Shown: in pieces, positions 54,369 to 63,173 of the stretch
Layout: each line of letters begins with the position of its first letter
How positions within the stretch are numbered: the stretch's first letter is position 1
Source of the DNA: Bacillota bacterium
Lineage (GTDB): Bacteria > Bacillota_A > Clostridia > Lachnospirales > Lachnospiraceae
Length of the DNA stretch: 64,000 bases
Reading direction: 5' to 3'
NCBI GenBank assembly: GCA_023407175.1
Contig: JAEYMU010000025.1
Location: 1 to 64,000, forward strand
Position numbers and translations under genes: made by a program
Notes under the pieces: generated by a model
What the model was told of the DNA's origin: nothing
What the model saw: the letters and a program-made list of their open reading frames with translations, nothing else
The model's database searches: none

Positions 54369-55310
54369 ATGGCTGATTTGATTTCCTTTACGTTAAGAGA
54401 ATTAAAGCAATGTGTACAGAATTTTTGTACTGAACACCAATTTCCCATAGCTTCAACAGAGCATTTAATTAAGGTATTTGACATGGTGACTGGTTCGGCA
54501 AATGAAAAAATTTTTAAAAAATTAATGGATGATTATTGGAAGGACAGAAAAATGAATTATGATAAGGTGTTTGAACAGTTGGATGTTCTTGCATCTGATT
54601 TGAAGCTGCATTCCTATTCATTACATCTGTTATATCTGATCTGTTTATCTCCCCGCACAAGGAAGCTCTATGAAATAAATGGGCTGGATAAAAATATTTT
54701 TTACGATTCAATAGATGATTTGAGAATTTCCATGATGGAATGCTACAATTTATACGAAATCTGGGGAACACATTACGGAAGGTGGCAGATGGGCTTTTGC
54801 AATATGGAATTAATCACCTTTGGAAGGCTTCAGTTTGGAATTTGTAATTTGTGGTGCGATTATGATAAGAAAGATTTCCATGTTAAGAAAAATGATAGGG
54901 TTATTGAAACGCACATTCCGTCCGGAAAACCGCTTAACCACGACGAATGCTTGGAATCCTATGCGAAAGCGGAAGCATACTATAGGAAAAAATACAGCCA
55001 GAATTTTGGAGATAAAGCAATTCCTGTTGTTTGCTTTTCTTGGTTTTTGTATCCACCGATAAAAGAAGCGCTGGCTGATAACGGCAATATAATCAGTTTT
55101 ATAAATGATTATGATATCTTCAATTCCGATAGCAGAAATAACGATAAGGATTTATGGAGAGTATTTGGTAAGGATTATAAAAAAGCGCCGGAGGAGCTTC
55201 CGCAAAATACAGTATTGCAGCGCAATATAGCCAAATGGCTTTTAAAAGGAAACCATTTGGGTTATGGACATGGAATTTTGTTTGTTAGAGCTGGTAAAAT
55301 AGTATCTTAA
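54369..55310 (+). CDS. Acyltransferase with NAT_N and GNAT_C-like domains
   Basis: A 313-residue protein. The ATG at 54369 with AGGAGAATAAG before it is preferred to the ATG at 54330, which abuts the VanZ stop without a site. The N-terminal half is helical (NAT_N-like); the C-terminal half, from GRLQFGICNLW to RWLLKGNHLGYGHGI-like, resembles the GNAT-like C-terminal domain paired with it. MGFCNMELITFGRLQFG is the clearest family segment. Predicted to transfer an acyl group from CoA; substrate unknown. Confidence 0.6.
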   Translation: MADLISFTLRELKQCVQNFCTEHQFPIASTEHLIKVFDMVTGSANEKIFKKLMDDYWKDRKMNYDKVFEQLDVLASDLKLHSYSLHLLYLICLSPRTRKLYEINGLDKNIFYDSIDDLRISMMECYNLYEIWGTHYGRWQMGFCNMELITFGRLQFGICNLWCDYDKKDFHVKKNDRVIETHIPSGKPLNHDECLESYAKAEAYYRKKYSQNFGDKAIPVVCFSWFLYPPIKEALADNGNIISFINDYDIFNSDSRNNDKDLWRVFGKDYKKAPEELPQNTVLQRNIAKWLLKGNHLGYGHGILFVRAGKIVS

Positions 55311-55469
55311 GGTATCCCGGCAGTCTAAGTAATTTGGAAGCTGCAGATAGTTTAGATAAGGAGAAGAAACGATGGCAGTTAAGCGAAACAAGGATGGAAG
55401 TATTAATATAAATAACAAGAATGGAGTATTTGCCTGATTTTCGTATGAATTGATATGACTAAAGGAGAA
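55311..55469 (+). other. Spacer with a tiny ORF
   Basis: An ATG at 55373 opens 21 codons (MAVKRNKDGSININN and six more) ahead of the second hairpin element. No evidence that it is a gene. Confidence 0.3.
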
Positions 55470-55546
55470 AGTTTGAAAGTACCTTTCAAACTATTTATTG
55501 GTGCATATCACAAGCAGGCCTGTGATATGCGGAGGGGTGTAAAAAT
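55470..55546 (+). repeat. Two-hairpin RBS element, copy B
   Basis: AGTTTGAAAG (55470-55479) pairs with CTTTCAAACT (55483-55492); ATCACA (55507-55512) pairs with TGTGAT (55521-55526). GGAGGGGTGT and AAAAATGAGA follow, so the element supplies the ribosome binding site of the acetyltransferase. Compared with copy A the second stem has A-T where A has G-C, with both strands changed. Confidence 0.8.
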
Positions 55547-56069
55547 GAGAATAGAAACAAATGATTTAATTATTCGTAATTTTGAATTAAGAGATGAAAA
55601 TGATTTATGCGAATATATGCTGCAACGGGTTAATGCAGAATTTGAGACATATCCGGAATTTACATCTCAGAAAGCGAAGGAAGAGGTTGAATTCAGAGCA
55701 CAAAGCGATGAATTCTTTGCAATAGAGCTGAAAGAAGAGCATAAGGTTATCGGAAATATTTATCTGGGAAAGAGAAGCTTTAATACAAGAGAACTTGGGT
55801 ATGTGTTAAATAACAACTATCAGCACAGAGGCTATGGAAGTGATGCCGGCAAAGCGGCAATTGAATATATGTTTGGTCAGGGTCTTCACCGGATTTATGC
55901 GGAATGTGCTCCTCAAAATATACCTTCATGGAAGCTCATGGAGAAGATCGGTATGAAACGGGAAGCACATTTTAGAAAAAACGTTTCTTTTCATCAGGAT
56001 AAAAACGGAGCCCCTATCTACTGGGATACCTATGTTTATGCAATGTTAAATCCAAGAGAAGAAGTCTAA
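55545..56069 (+). CDS. GNAT family N-acetyltransferase, RimJ/RimL type
   Basis: A protein of 174 residues starting at the ATG at 55545, just after GGAGGGGTGTAAAA. A longer frame to 55455 would read through the repeat element and is rejected. It has a GNAT fold with GYVLNNNYQHRGYGSDAGKA, the acetyl-CoA pyrophosphate loop (Q/R-x-x-G-x-G), and HRIYAECAPQNIPSWKLMEK and GMKRE typical of RimL. Ribosomal or small-molecule targets are possible. Confidence 0.88.
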   Translation: MRIETNDLIIRNFELRDENDLCEYMLQRVNAEFETYPEFTSQKAKEEVEFRAQSDEFFAIELKEEHKVIGNIYLGKRSFNTRELGYVLNNNYQHRGYGSDAGKAAIEYMFGQGLHRIYAECAPQNIPSWKLMEKIGMKREAHFRKNVSFHQDKNGAPIYWDTYVYAMLNPREEV

Positions 56070-56084
56070 TATCGGAGGTACTAC

Positions 56085-56891
56085 ATGGAGCATAGCATAG
56101 GGAAAGAAATCGGAAGCGGCGGTACCTCTACCGTATATGAATGGGGGGATAATGAGGTCATAAAAGTATATAAGTCCCATGTAACAGATGGTGCAATACA
56201 AAATGAGATGTATATTGGACAATTATTAAATCAATTTGCACTTGAAATACCAAGGTATATCGGTTCAATTGAGGTTAACGGCAAAAAAGCGTTAATCTAT
56301 GAACGTATCAATGGTAGGCTTCTGGCAGAACCACTTCTGAAGGGAAGCTATGAGTCGGAATTGGCATATAGATTTGCCCAAATGCATTATAAGATACATA
56401 AAAAATCAATTGATGAACTGCCCTCGCAATATAACTTCTTAAGATATCGTATAGGAGAATTAAGCGGACTCCTGGGGGGCAAAGTCCCTTCCCTGCTCAA
56501 GCTGCTCGACAGCATTCCTGCTGATCATAAGCTTTGCCATGGTGACTATCAGCCTTTGAATATTATGGAGGATACAGATAAATGTGTGGTTATTGATTGG
56601 AATGGTGCCTGTTCCGGAAATCCCGTATTGGATGTTGCATGGAGCTACATGACTCTAAATTCACCTGGTATTAAGTATGTATTAGGAGAATTATCCGCAG
56701 CAGCGTTCTTTCATTTTGCAAGGGATTATCTGACTTACTATTGTAAAATGGCCGGCATCCCTGAGGAGCAAATACAAAAATGCCTGCCGATTGTGGCAGC
56801 CCGGAGGTTATATGATAACAATCTATATGAGAATGATATTTCCCGGCAGGAAAGAGAATGGCTTTTCGACTTGATACGGAATGTGGAATAG
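56085..56891 (+). CDS. Phosphotransferase/kinase-fold protein of the APH superfamily
   Basis: A 268-residue protein. The N-lobe has a Gly-rich loop, IGSGGTSTVYEWGDNEVIKVYK, closer to protein kinases than to the copy at 49264 (given here as IGSGGTSTVYEW). LCHGDYQPLNIM is the catalytic loop and VVIDWNGACSGNPVLDVAWS the metal-binding loop. It probably phosphorylates a small molecule such as an aminoglycoside or a sugar amine. Fifteen bases after the acetyltransferase gene, so a two-gene unit with it. CGGAGG precedes the ATG. Confidence 0.8.
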   Translation: MEHSIGKEIGSGGTSTVYEWGDNEVIKVYKSHVTDGAIQNEMYIGQLLNQFALEIPRYIGSIEVNGKKALIYERINGRLLAEPLLKGSYESELAYRFAQMHYKIHKKSIDELPSQYNFLRYRIGELSGLLGGKVPSLLKLLDSIPADHKLCHGDYQPLNIMEDTDKCVVIDWNGACSGNPVLDVAWSYMTLNSPGIKYVLGELSAAAFFHFARDYLTYYCKMAGIPEEQIQKCLPIVAARRLYDNNLYENDISRQEREWLFDLIRNVE

Positions 56892-56971
56892 AATATGAGG
56901 GCTATTAATACGGAGTATGGTAAATTGGGTTGTACAAATTATTTTTACATGTGCAGGAGGAATAACTTATT

Positions 56972-57161
56972 ATGGATAAGACACAAGGGCTTGGCTGTTT
57001 GAGCCAGTCATCTACGGTAATAACAGTTGAGCGGAGCTTTTCCAATCGATAAACGCCTTTCAGCCTCTGATTGAAGCAGTTCTGCCAAGCATGGACTTGA
57101 AATAGGTAAAATCGAAAACCTCACACCCGGAACCAATGCGGTCTTTCGTATCAAGGAGTAG
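56972..57161 (+). pseudogene. Degenerate small gene with two frameshifts
   Basis: From an ATG at 56972 with GCAGGAGGAA before it, three frames in turn give protein-like text: MDKTQGLGCLSQSSTVITVE, then AELFQSINAFQPLIEAVLPS, then EIGKIENLTPGTNAVFRIKE and a stop at 57159-57161. The frame falls by one base at each change. Together they would make about 63 residues. The family is not recognised. The rest of the gap 56892-57267 is AT-rich without features. Confidence 0.5.
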
Positions 57162-57267
57162 TGATATCAAAATAAATAGTATATAATAATATCAAACATA
57201 AACTAACAATTGTTTATTAAAGCGAACTATAGATTATTTATATTTTATACGAAATGAGGTTTTGTTG

Positions 57268-57909
57268 ATGGAATATGAATATGAGTTAATTGAAAAAATA
57301 AAATCAAGACCTGAGCTTTTTTTAGGTGAACCAGGTATTACAAAATTACAGTCTTTTTTGGTTGGATATGCTACTGCTCTTTATGATTACGAAATCCCCA
57401 ATGAAATAGATGCTCTATTACCACTTCCATTTTGGTTTTTTCATGAGTATGTGGCACGATGTTATAATTTTAATGAGTCAACTTCTGGTTGGATAAACAT
57501 GATACTGAAACAAGCGAATAGTGAAAAGGAAGGGTTAAATCTTTTTTTTGAATTGTTCGATGAATTTAAGCAACTAAAGGTAGAAACATTACAAAGTTCA
57601 GTTATAAATCAGGAAAGTTTAGATTTTCATTATAATAACAAATACTCACCAAAACGGCTAACTGGAGGTGGTTTTGATAGAGCAGAACCCTTATATAAAG
57701 ATGCTATTGAAATCTACTATGCTAAATTATCAACAAATATTGGGTATGTTGGATTTGTACGAAATGAAAAAGGAATTGAATTTATTAGAGAAATATATAA
57801 GAATGAAAATGAAATCCTATATTACTTTCAAATTTGTTTTGGCAACTCAATACATTGGCAAATACAAAAATCCGACAATATTAGTTTTCAATGTAAATGT
57901 ATAGTATAA
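57268..57909 (+). CDS. Hypothetical protein, AT-rich
   Basis: A 213-residue soluble protein from the ATG at 57268 (MEYEYELIEKIKSRPELFLG). It is rich in aromatic and acidic residues. RPELFLGEPGITKLQSFLVG and FHEYVARCYNFNESTSGWINM (two segments) may form a conserved core, seen in single-gene immunity-like or unclassified families. Base composition is clearly more AT-rich than in the flanking genes, which suggests separate transfer. No function assigned. Confidence 0.6.
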   Translation: MEYEYELIEKIKSRPELFLGEPGITKLQSFLVGYATALYDYEIPNEIDALLPLPFWFFHEYVARCYNFNESTSGWINMILKQANSEKEGLNLFFELFDEFKQLKVETLQSSVINQESLDFHYNNKYSPKRLTGGGFDRAEPLYKDAIEIYYAKLSTNIGYVGFVRNEKGIEFIREIYKNENEILYYFQICFGNSIHWQIQKSDNISFQCKCIV

Positions 57910-58022
57910 GCTTAGTCTTTAGTAAAAGTCTAACACATTGTTTCACTATTGCAACAGAAAATCATAAGTAGATAATTGAGTATCATTGGTAATAAGGACA
58001 TTTCATTATTGAAACCTTAAAA

Positions 58023-58046
58023 AGGAGGGAAATTGACTTCCCTCCT
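58023..58046. other. Perfect 9-base hairpin
   Basis: AGGAGGGAA (58023-58031) pairs with TTCCCTCCT (58038-58046) with a six-base loop. No T tract follows, so a weak terminator or a structure near the next gene's leader. Confidence 0.5.
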
Positions 58047-58131
58047 CATATTACATCCTTATACCAATATTATTATCTAACAGAGCTAAGAAAAAAAATA
58101 TCCGGCTTGGAGAAAGGAAAGTAATTCAACC

Positions 58132-58758
58132 ATGAGAACAGGTAATAAAATGCCTTATATTTATTGGCTTGGGGGATCGACCTGTGCCGGAAAGACGACA
58201 ATCTCTAATATTCTATCAGAGACCTACGGCATTATGGTTTATCATTGTGACAAAAATTTGGGTGAGCATATTGAAAAATCTAATGTCCAAGAAAGTCCTA
58301 ATCTAAACAAAGTAACAAAAATGGGTTGGAATGATATTCTTAGCATGCAGGTTGATGAATATTTAAATTGGACGATAAATCTATTTCGCGAAGAATTTGA
58401 TATGATATTGGAGGATTTAGACAAGCTTTTTGATGGAAAGCCGATACTGGTAGAGGGTGTCGATTTGCTTCCCGGCCTTATAAAAAATGAGATGATTGAT
58501 AACCACGCCCTTTGGCTGGTGGCAGAAGAAGCCTTTTATAAAGAGCATCAAATGCAAAGAGAAGAGCTTTTTGACAGATTGAAGGAGTGTTCAGATCCGG
58601 AACAGGCATTGCATAACTATATGAGTTATGATTTGGCCTTTGGCAAATATGTTGAAAATGATGCCAAGAGGCTTGGCTTGAAGGTGATGACAGCAGAAAA
58701 GGACAGGGACATTATGAAAAATGTTGAAGCTATTGCTTCATATTTTAAATTGGCCTAA
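58132..58758 (+). CDS. P-loop kinase-like protein
   Basis: A 208-residue protein with Walker A GGSTCAGKTT (residues 14-23) and a Walker B-like ILVEGVDLLP. The rest resembles small nucleoside or shikimate kinase-like folds. The Cys inside the P-loop is unusual. A possible start at 58150 (MPYIYWLG) would still keep the P-loop. The ATG at 58132 has GGAGAAAGGAAAG about 12 bases upstream. Probably a resistance or salvage kinase. Confidence 0.72.
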   Translation: MRTGNKMPYIYWLGGSTCAGKTTISNILSETYGIMVYHCDKNLGEHIEKSNVQESPNLNKVTKMGWNDILSMQVDEYLNWTINLFREEFDMILEDLDKLFDGKPILVEGVDLLPGLIKNEMIDNHALWLVAEEAFYKEHQMQREELFDRLKECSDPEQALHNYMSYDLAFGKYVENDAKRLGLKVMTAEKDRDIMKNVEAIASYFKLA

Positions 58759-58852
58759 TAAGACATACCCTCAATTTTTGTTATGGATTTCATATAAGCT
58801 GGCCGGTAGGAAGTTACGGTAAGGAGTATTAATTTTTTATGAGGTGATGGTA

Positions 58853-59281
58853 ATGGAAGGCTTGCGGGAAGCCACGGTAATTGACAAAGAACAAATATAT
58901 GGGTTAATAGTCGCGTTGGAAGGTACGGATATTGATGCCAAAGGGTTTTCAGACATTTATAATGCCAATCTGTCAAATCCTCTTGTTTATTATTATGTTT
59001 ATGAAAGAGACAATATGATCTTAGGTTTTGTCAGTATACATGTGCAAAAATTGTTACACCATATCGCTAATATTGCTGAAATTCAAGAACTCATAGTCGC
59101 TGAAACGGCCAGGCAACATGGAATTGGGAAACTCTTATTTCAAAAAGCAAAAGAAGTTGGTGCAGAAAATGGTTGTATGCAATTAGAGGTATGCTGTAAT
59201 CAAAAAAGATTATTGAGTCATAAATTTTATCTGTCACAGGGAATGACCAATAATCATTATAAATTTTGTTTACCACTATAA
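58853..59281 (+). CDS. GNAT family N-acetyltransferase
   Basis: A protein of 142 residues from the ATG at 58853, which has GAGGTGATGGT upstream. Its GNAT core is AEIQELIVAETARQHGIGKLL (Q/R-x-x-G-x-G/A, given in part) and a C-terminal NNHYKFCLPL. Close to the small aminoglycoside or arylamine-type acetyltransferases. Substrate not determined. Confidence 0.82.
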   Translation: MEGLREATVIDKEQIYGLIVALEGTDIDAKGFSDIYNANLSNPLVYYYVYERDNMILGFVSIHVQKLLHHIANIAEIQELIVAETARQHGIGKLLFQKAKEVGAENGCMQLEVCCNQKRLLSHKFYLSQGMTNNHYKFCLPL

Positions 59282-59385
59282 AATTGATGTATGGTATCAA
59301 GAGTATAAGTATAACATGGGGCTGACAAATTCCAACCGTTAATATAATATTTAAAATATGAACAGGAATTTGATAAGGAGGTATC

Positions 59386-59751
59386 ATGATGGAATTTAAT
59401 AAAGAAGAATTGGAAAAATCCATATCCTTACTATCTTCTACCATTACTAAATGCGAAAAAATGCAACTTAAGTTTTCAGAGGGAACATCTCAACATTCGC
59501 TTTTAAAAAACAGAATTAGAGCACTTTATATTTCCCAGGCGCTTCTTATGGGTGATAAAACAATAAATTATACAAGCAAAGAATTGAAAGAGGCACTACC
59601 TCCGGTAGTTTCAATTATAAATAAAACTACAAAAGCACAAAATAAATATAAAAAAGGAACTTTACAATTCAATCGCTTTGAACCCGTAATCCAAGCCATG
59701 CTCATTTCTAAAGCATTCATCGAGAGCCAAATAAACATCGATTCGGCATGA
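59386..59751 (+). CDS. Hypothetical helical protein
   Basis: A 121-residue protein made of two similar-looking helical halves, each with a KCEKMQLKFSEGTSQH- or KAQNKYKKGTLQFN-like stretch followed by R-x-x-A-L/M-x-I-S-x-A. The internal duplication (about 60 residues each) is visible by eye. AAGGAGG precedes the ATG. No family recognised. Confidence 0.7.
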   Translation: MMEFNKEELEKSISLLSSTITKCEKMQLKFSEGTSQHSLLKNRIRALYISQALLMGDKTINYTSKELKEALPPVVSIINKTTKAQNKYKKGTLQFNRFEPVIQAMLISKAFIESQINIDSA

Positions 59752-59760
59752 GGTAAGCAT

Positions 59761-60498
59761 ATGAATAACATCTATGATAATAAACAATTTTTTGACGAAT
59801 ATGCGAAAATGTCACGAAGTCAACAGGGCTTATCCGGAGCTGGTGAATGGAATCAGTTCAAGCTTCTGTTTCCGGATTTAAGCGGTAAAAGAGTACTCGA
59901 TTTGGGGTGCGGCTACGGCTGGCACTGCAAATATGCCGTGGAATGCGGTGCAGATCAGGTACTGGGCATAGATTTGAGCGAAAAAATGATTCGTGAGGCA
60001 AACGAGAAAAATGCAGACACCAGAATCACCTATCAGGTCTGCGGACTGGAGAATTATGATTATCCCACCGATTTATACGACTGTGTGATTTCCAACCTTG
60101 TGCTTCATTACATTGCAGATATGGAAGCGATTTTCAAAAAGATATACTTGACGCTAAAAATCCATGGCGTTTTCCTTCTTAACATTGAGCATCCTGTCTT
60201 TACGGCGGGCATCAATCAGGACTGGATTTATAATTCGAACGGCAGGCCGCAATATTGGCCTGTGGATGATTACTTTTATCCCGGAGAGCGAGTGACTCAT
60301 TTTCTCGGTCAGAATGTCACGAAGCAGCATCACACATTGACGCAGATTCTGATGGGACTCGTAAATTCCGGATTTCGGCTGGAGGTTGTTGAAGAAGCGG
60401 TGCCGAGCGCCGACATGATGAATATTCCGGGCATGCCCGATGAAATGCGTCGCCCTATGATGCTGCTAATCAAGGCTCTGAAATGGGGATGTAGATAA
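59761..60498 (+). CDS. Class I SAM-dependent methyltransferase
   Basis: A 245-residue protein. VLDLGCGYGWHCKYAVECGA is motif I, GIDLSEKM motif post-I, and ISNLVLHYIADME motif IV region. The last 100 residues, including HPVFTAGINQDW and VDDYFYPGERVTHFLG, are typical of small-molecule methyltransferases related to UbiE/Coq. It lies nine bases after the previous gene. The substrate is unknown. Confidence 0.88.
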   Translation: MNNIYDNKQFFDEYAKMSRSQQGLSGAGEWNQFKLLFPDLSGKRVLDLGCGYGWHCKYAVECGADQVLGIDLSEKMIREANEKNADTRITYQVCGLENYDYPTDLYDCVISNLVLHYIADMEAIFKKIYLTLKIHGVFLLNIEHPVFTAGINQDWIYNSNGRPQYWPVDDYFYPGERVTHFLGQNVTKQHHTLTQILMGLVNSGFRLEVVEEAVPSADMMNIPGMPDEMRRPMMLLIKALKWGCR

Positions 60499-60533
60499 AT
60501 TTTTTTCTATAAAAAGCAAAGGAGAATTTTAAA

Positions 60534-60884
60534 ATGGAAAAACATCGAGTTTTTGCAATGCCTTTTTCAAGTATCTATCCACTCTATATACAAAAAGCAG
60601 AGAAAAAAGGAAGAACAAAAAAAGAAGTAGATGAAATCATTTTTTGGCTTACTGGTTATGATGAAAATTCATTACAACAACAAATAATGGATAAAGTGGA
60701 TCTGGAAACATTCTTTAAGCAAGCACCTCATATTAATCCGAATGCTTCACTCATCAAAGGAGTTATTTGCGGATATCGGGTGGAAGAAATAGAAGATGAA
60801 TTAATGAGACAAGTTCGCTATTTAGATAAATTAATTGATGAGTTAGCTAAAGGTAAAACCATGCAGAAAATATTAAGAGAATAA
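60534..60884 (+). CDS. DUF2200 family protein
   Basis: A 116-residue protein. [20 protein letters not shown] and [19 protein letters not shown] match the DUF2200 signature, found in single-copy cytosolic proteins of unknown function. AAAGGAG precedes the ATG. The C-terminal half is helical ([20 protein letters not shown]). No function known. Confidence 0.82.
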   Translation: MEKHRVFAMPFSSIYPLYIQKAEKKGRTKKEVDEIIFWLTGYDENSLQQQIMDKVDLETFFKQAPHINPNASLIKGVICGYRVEEIEDELMRQVRYLDKLIDELAKGKTMQKILRE

Positions 60885-60953
60885 ATGTGATTGCCTTTGC
60901 AGGAATGAATATCAGGCGTTTTATTATTTTTACTTTATGAAAGAGGTGCTTAT

Positions 60954-61469
60954 ATGTTTAGAGAAATGCGTCGTAACAAACAGGTTCTATCCTTAGAGGA
61001 GAGTGTTGCTATTCTTAACAATGGAACATCTGGTGTGCTGGCTGTATCCGGGGATGACGATTATCCCTATGCTGTACCGCTTAGCTATGTATATCAGGAC
61101 TCCAAAATCTTTTTCCATTGTGCCCAAACCGGTCATAAAATAGATTCTATTGCAAGAAATGATAAGGTATCCTTCTGTGTTATTGACCGGGACAATGTGG
61201 TACCGCAAGAATATACGACCTATTTTCGAAGTGTTATTGTCTTTGGAAAAGCACGTATTTTGGAGGATGAAGCAGAAAAGAGAGCAGCTCTTGAAAAATT
61301 AGCAGCAAGATATTCGCCTGACCATGAACAGGGACGTTTGCAGGAAATTGACAAGCAGCTCAAACAGGTATGCGTTGTAGAATTAACCATTGAGCATATG
61401 ACTGGTAAAGAAGCCATTGAGTTGGTTAGAATGAAAGCGTCAAGTAAAAACAGCAAAACGGTAGATTAA
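60954..61469 (+). CDS. Pyridoxamine 5'-phosphate oxidase-like flavoprotein (Nim-like)
   Basis: A 171-residue split-barrel flavin-binding protein. Motifs: MRRNKQVLSLEESVAIL, YPYAVPLSYVYQDSKIFFHC, GHKIDSIARNDKVSFCVI and SVIVFGKARIL. The family includes NimA-type nitroimidazole reductases. A His at the end of HCAQTGHK is in the expected place. It would reduce nitro groups with FMN. The role as resistance gene is inferred from family and neighbours. Confidence 0.85.
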   Translation: MFREMRRNKQVLSLEESVAILNNGTSGVLAVSGDDDYPYAVPLSYVYQDSKIFFHCAQTGHKIDSIARNDKVSFCVIDRDNVVPQEYTTYFRSVIVFGKARILEDEAEKRAALEKLAARYSPDHEQGRLQEIDKQLKQVCVVELTIEHMTGKEAIELVRMKASSKNSKTVD

Positions 61470-61530
61470 TTTACTTTCGTTTGCTATTATGAACGATAGA
61501 TGGCTTATCTTTAGTGTACAGGGGGATGAA

Positions 61531-62070
61531 ATGATTCAAATTGATGAACTATATATTGTAAACTATTGCCACCCGAATTGCATACCATTAAAAAACATTG
61601 TAAGGCTTCCAAAGCAGGAAGCATTTTTGCTAGCAAATGAAATGGCGGTCCAAAATCATGGTGATACTGCTTTTTGGCGTTTTGCAGATTTTGAGAATTA
61701 TTATCCCTCTAGAATAAAATTGGATCAATGTCTTTATGAAGCTTTTATTTCCCTCGGCGGTAAACCCAAAGAAGAGCACCCTTTATCTTTTGTTTTGCAG
61801 GGCAGTGAATACTTAGATAATTGGTTTGACAAAGGCACCATTACTAAAATATTACTGAAAAATATTCCTTCTGAGCACATAAGCTTTACCTATGGGGATA
61901 GCGGAGCCATCTTAGAAAGAAGTGGGGAAATCTCTGTTGTTACCAAAGAAATGTTATTAAATACGCTTTGTGATTATAAAGGTACTATTGATGAATTCAT
62001 GGATGAAATCGTAAAAAAGCATTATTATATTGAAGTGCAGCTTTGGAATGATGATTATTGTAGAGTATAG
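61531..62070 (+). CDS. Hypothetical protein
   Basis: A 179-residue soluble protein from the ATG at 61531, after AGGGGGATGAA; a frame to 61489 is possible but its extension is not convincing. Segments LSFVLQGSEYLDNWFDKGTI and ISFTYGDSGAILERSG (separate) look beta-rich. The family is not recognised. Same-strand array position suggests an accessory gene. Confidence 0.6.
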   Translation: MIQIDELYIVNYCHPNCIPLKNIVRLPKQEAFLLANEMAVQNHGDTAFWRFADFENYYPSRIKLDQCLYEAFISLGGKPKEEHPLSFVLQGSEYLDNWFDKGTITKILLKNIPSEHISFTYGDSGAILERSGEISVVTKEMLLNTLCDYKGTIDEFMDEIVKKHYYIEVQLWNDDYCRV

Positions 62071-62105
62071 CTGTCAAATGATTAAGCAAATATTCGTTAT
62101 GGAGT

Positions 62106-62648
62106 GTGGTATTACAGATGGGGAGAACAGCACAGTTAATTCTGCTGCGGGGTAATTCCGGAAGTGGGAAAACTACAACGGGCAAAGCCATACAAAAGAA
62201 GTTCGGCCATGGAACAATGCTAATCTCACAGGATGTTGTCAGAAGAGAGATACTGTATGTAAAAGACGGACCGGAACCTAAAGCAGGTCAGTTATTATTG
62301 GAGCTTGCCCTTTATGGAAAAAAGCATTGTGATATTGTAATTTTGGAAGGTATTTTAAATGCAGATTGGTACAAAGAGTTATTTGAGAATTTATTGATAG
62401 AATTTAACAACCGTATATTGGCATATTATTTTGATATACCCTTTGAAGAAACCCTAAAGCGCCATCAGCAAAAGACCAATGCCCATGAATTTGGAGAAAA
62501 GGAAATGAGGGAATGGTGGAGTGAAAAGGATTTTATGGGTATGATTCCTGAGATATGCCTGTATAAGGAATTGAGTCAGGATGAGATAGTGGATATTATT
62601 TATCAGGATGTATTAAAGCAAACGGTAAATTTCAATGCTTGTAATTGA
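62106..62648 (+). CDS. P-loop kinase (zeta toxin/CPT-like)
   Basis: A 180-residue protein; the start is GTG at 62106 or ATG at 62118. Walker A is RGNSGSGKTTT, and ISQDVVRREIL and VILEGILNADWY give the substrate and Walker B region, as in zeta-toxin-like or chloramphenicol phosphotransferase-like kinases. HQQKTNAHEFGEKEMREWW is a C-terminal lid. No antitoxin gene is visible next to it, which speaks against a toxin role. Confidence 0.8.
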   Translation: MVLQMGRTAQLILLRGNSGSGKTTTGKAIQKKFGHGTMLISQDVVRREILYVKDGPEPKAGQLLLELALYGKKHCDIVILEGILNADWYKELFENLLIEFNNRILAYYFDIPFEETLKRHQQKTNAHEFGEKEMREWWSEKDFMGMIPEICLYKELSQDEIVDIIYQDVLKQTVNFNACN

Positions 62649-62663
62649 TGGGGAGGCGGTTAC

Positions 62664-63140
62664 ATGAAAAGGTTTCTGCTGTCTATGCTTCTTATAGTGC
62701 TTCTTTGCCTTTCTGGTTGCAGGGAGAAGACAGATTACACCGGATATTATAATTATACCGGGGAAGACACCGGTTATTCGGCATATAAGGTAAGTATTCA
62801 TATCACACAGGATGAAAAGGGAGTATATAACATTGATATCAAAGACGGTGATTATGCCACGGATATAACCATGCCAGGTACACTATTGGAGTTTGGCAAT
62901 AAATATCGCGGTTCTATTACATATGACGGTGAATTCAGGCAGGGAAAAATTTATTCCTTTGTTGCCGGACCTTCCGAGTTTCCAGATTTAGTGTCCTTCT
63001 ATGATGGTGATATCCTGGTGGATTTACAATTCGATGGGAACCGGCTGCTTTATAGAAACAGCAAGAGTCTTGGGATTACAGATAAGGATAAATTTGAAGA
63101 CAGTCCTTTTATTGAATGCGAGAAGGTTGTAGCTGATTAG
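62664..63140 (+). CDS. Small lipoprotein
   Basis: A 158-residue lipoprotein, lipobox LSGC with Cys near residue 19. The mature part is predicted beta-rich (YNYTGEDTGYSAYKVSIHIT, FDGNRLLYRNS). Fifteen bases after the kinase gene. GGGGAGG precedes the ATG. No family recognised. Confidence 0.75.
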   Translation: MKRFLLSMLLIVLLCLSGCREKTDYTGYYNYTGEDTGYSAYKVSIHITQDEKGVYNIDIKDGDYATDITMPGTLLEFGNKYRGSITYDGEFRQGKIYSFVAGPSEFPDLVSFYDGDILVDLQFDGNRLLYRNSKSLGITDKDKFEDSPFIECEKVVAD

Positions 63141-63173
63141 GAGTTATTATATGATAGTTGTGAAAGGGAACTC

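Noticed and set aside
62106..62648. Zeta-type toxin of a toxin-antitoxin pair
   Set aside because: The P-loop kinase fold is similar, but there is no small antitoxin gene directly next to it.
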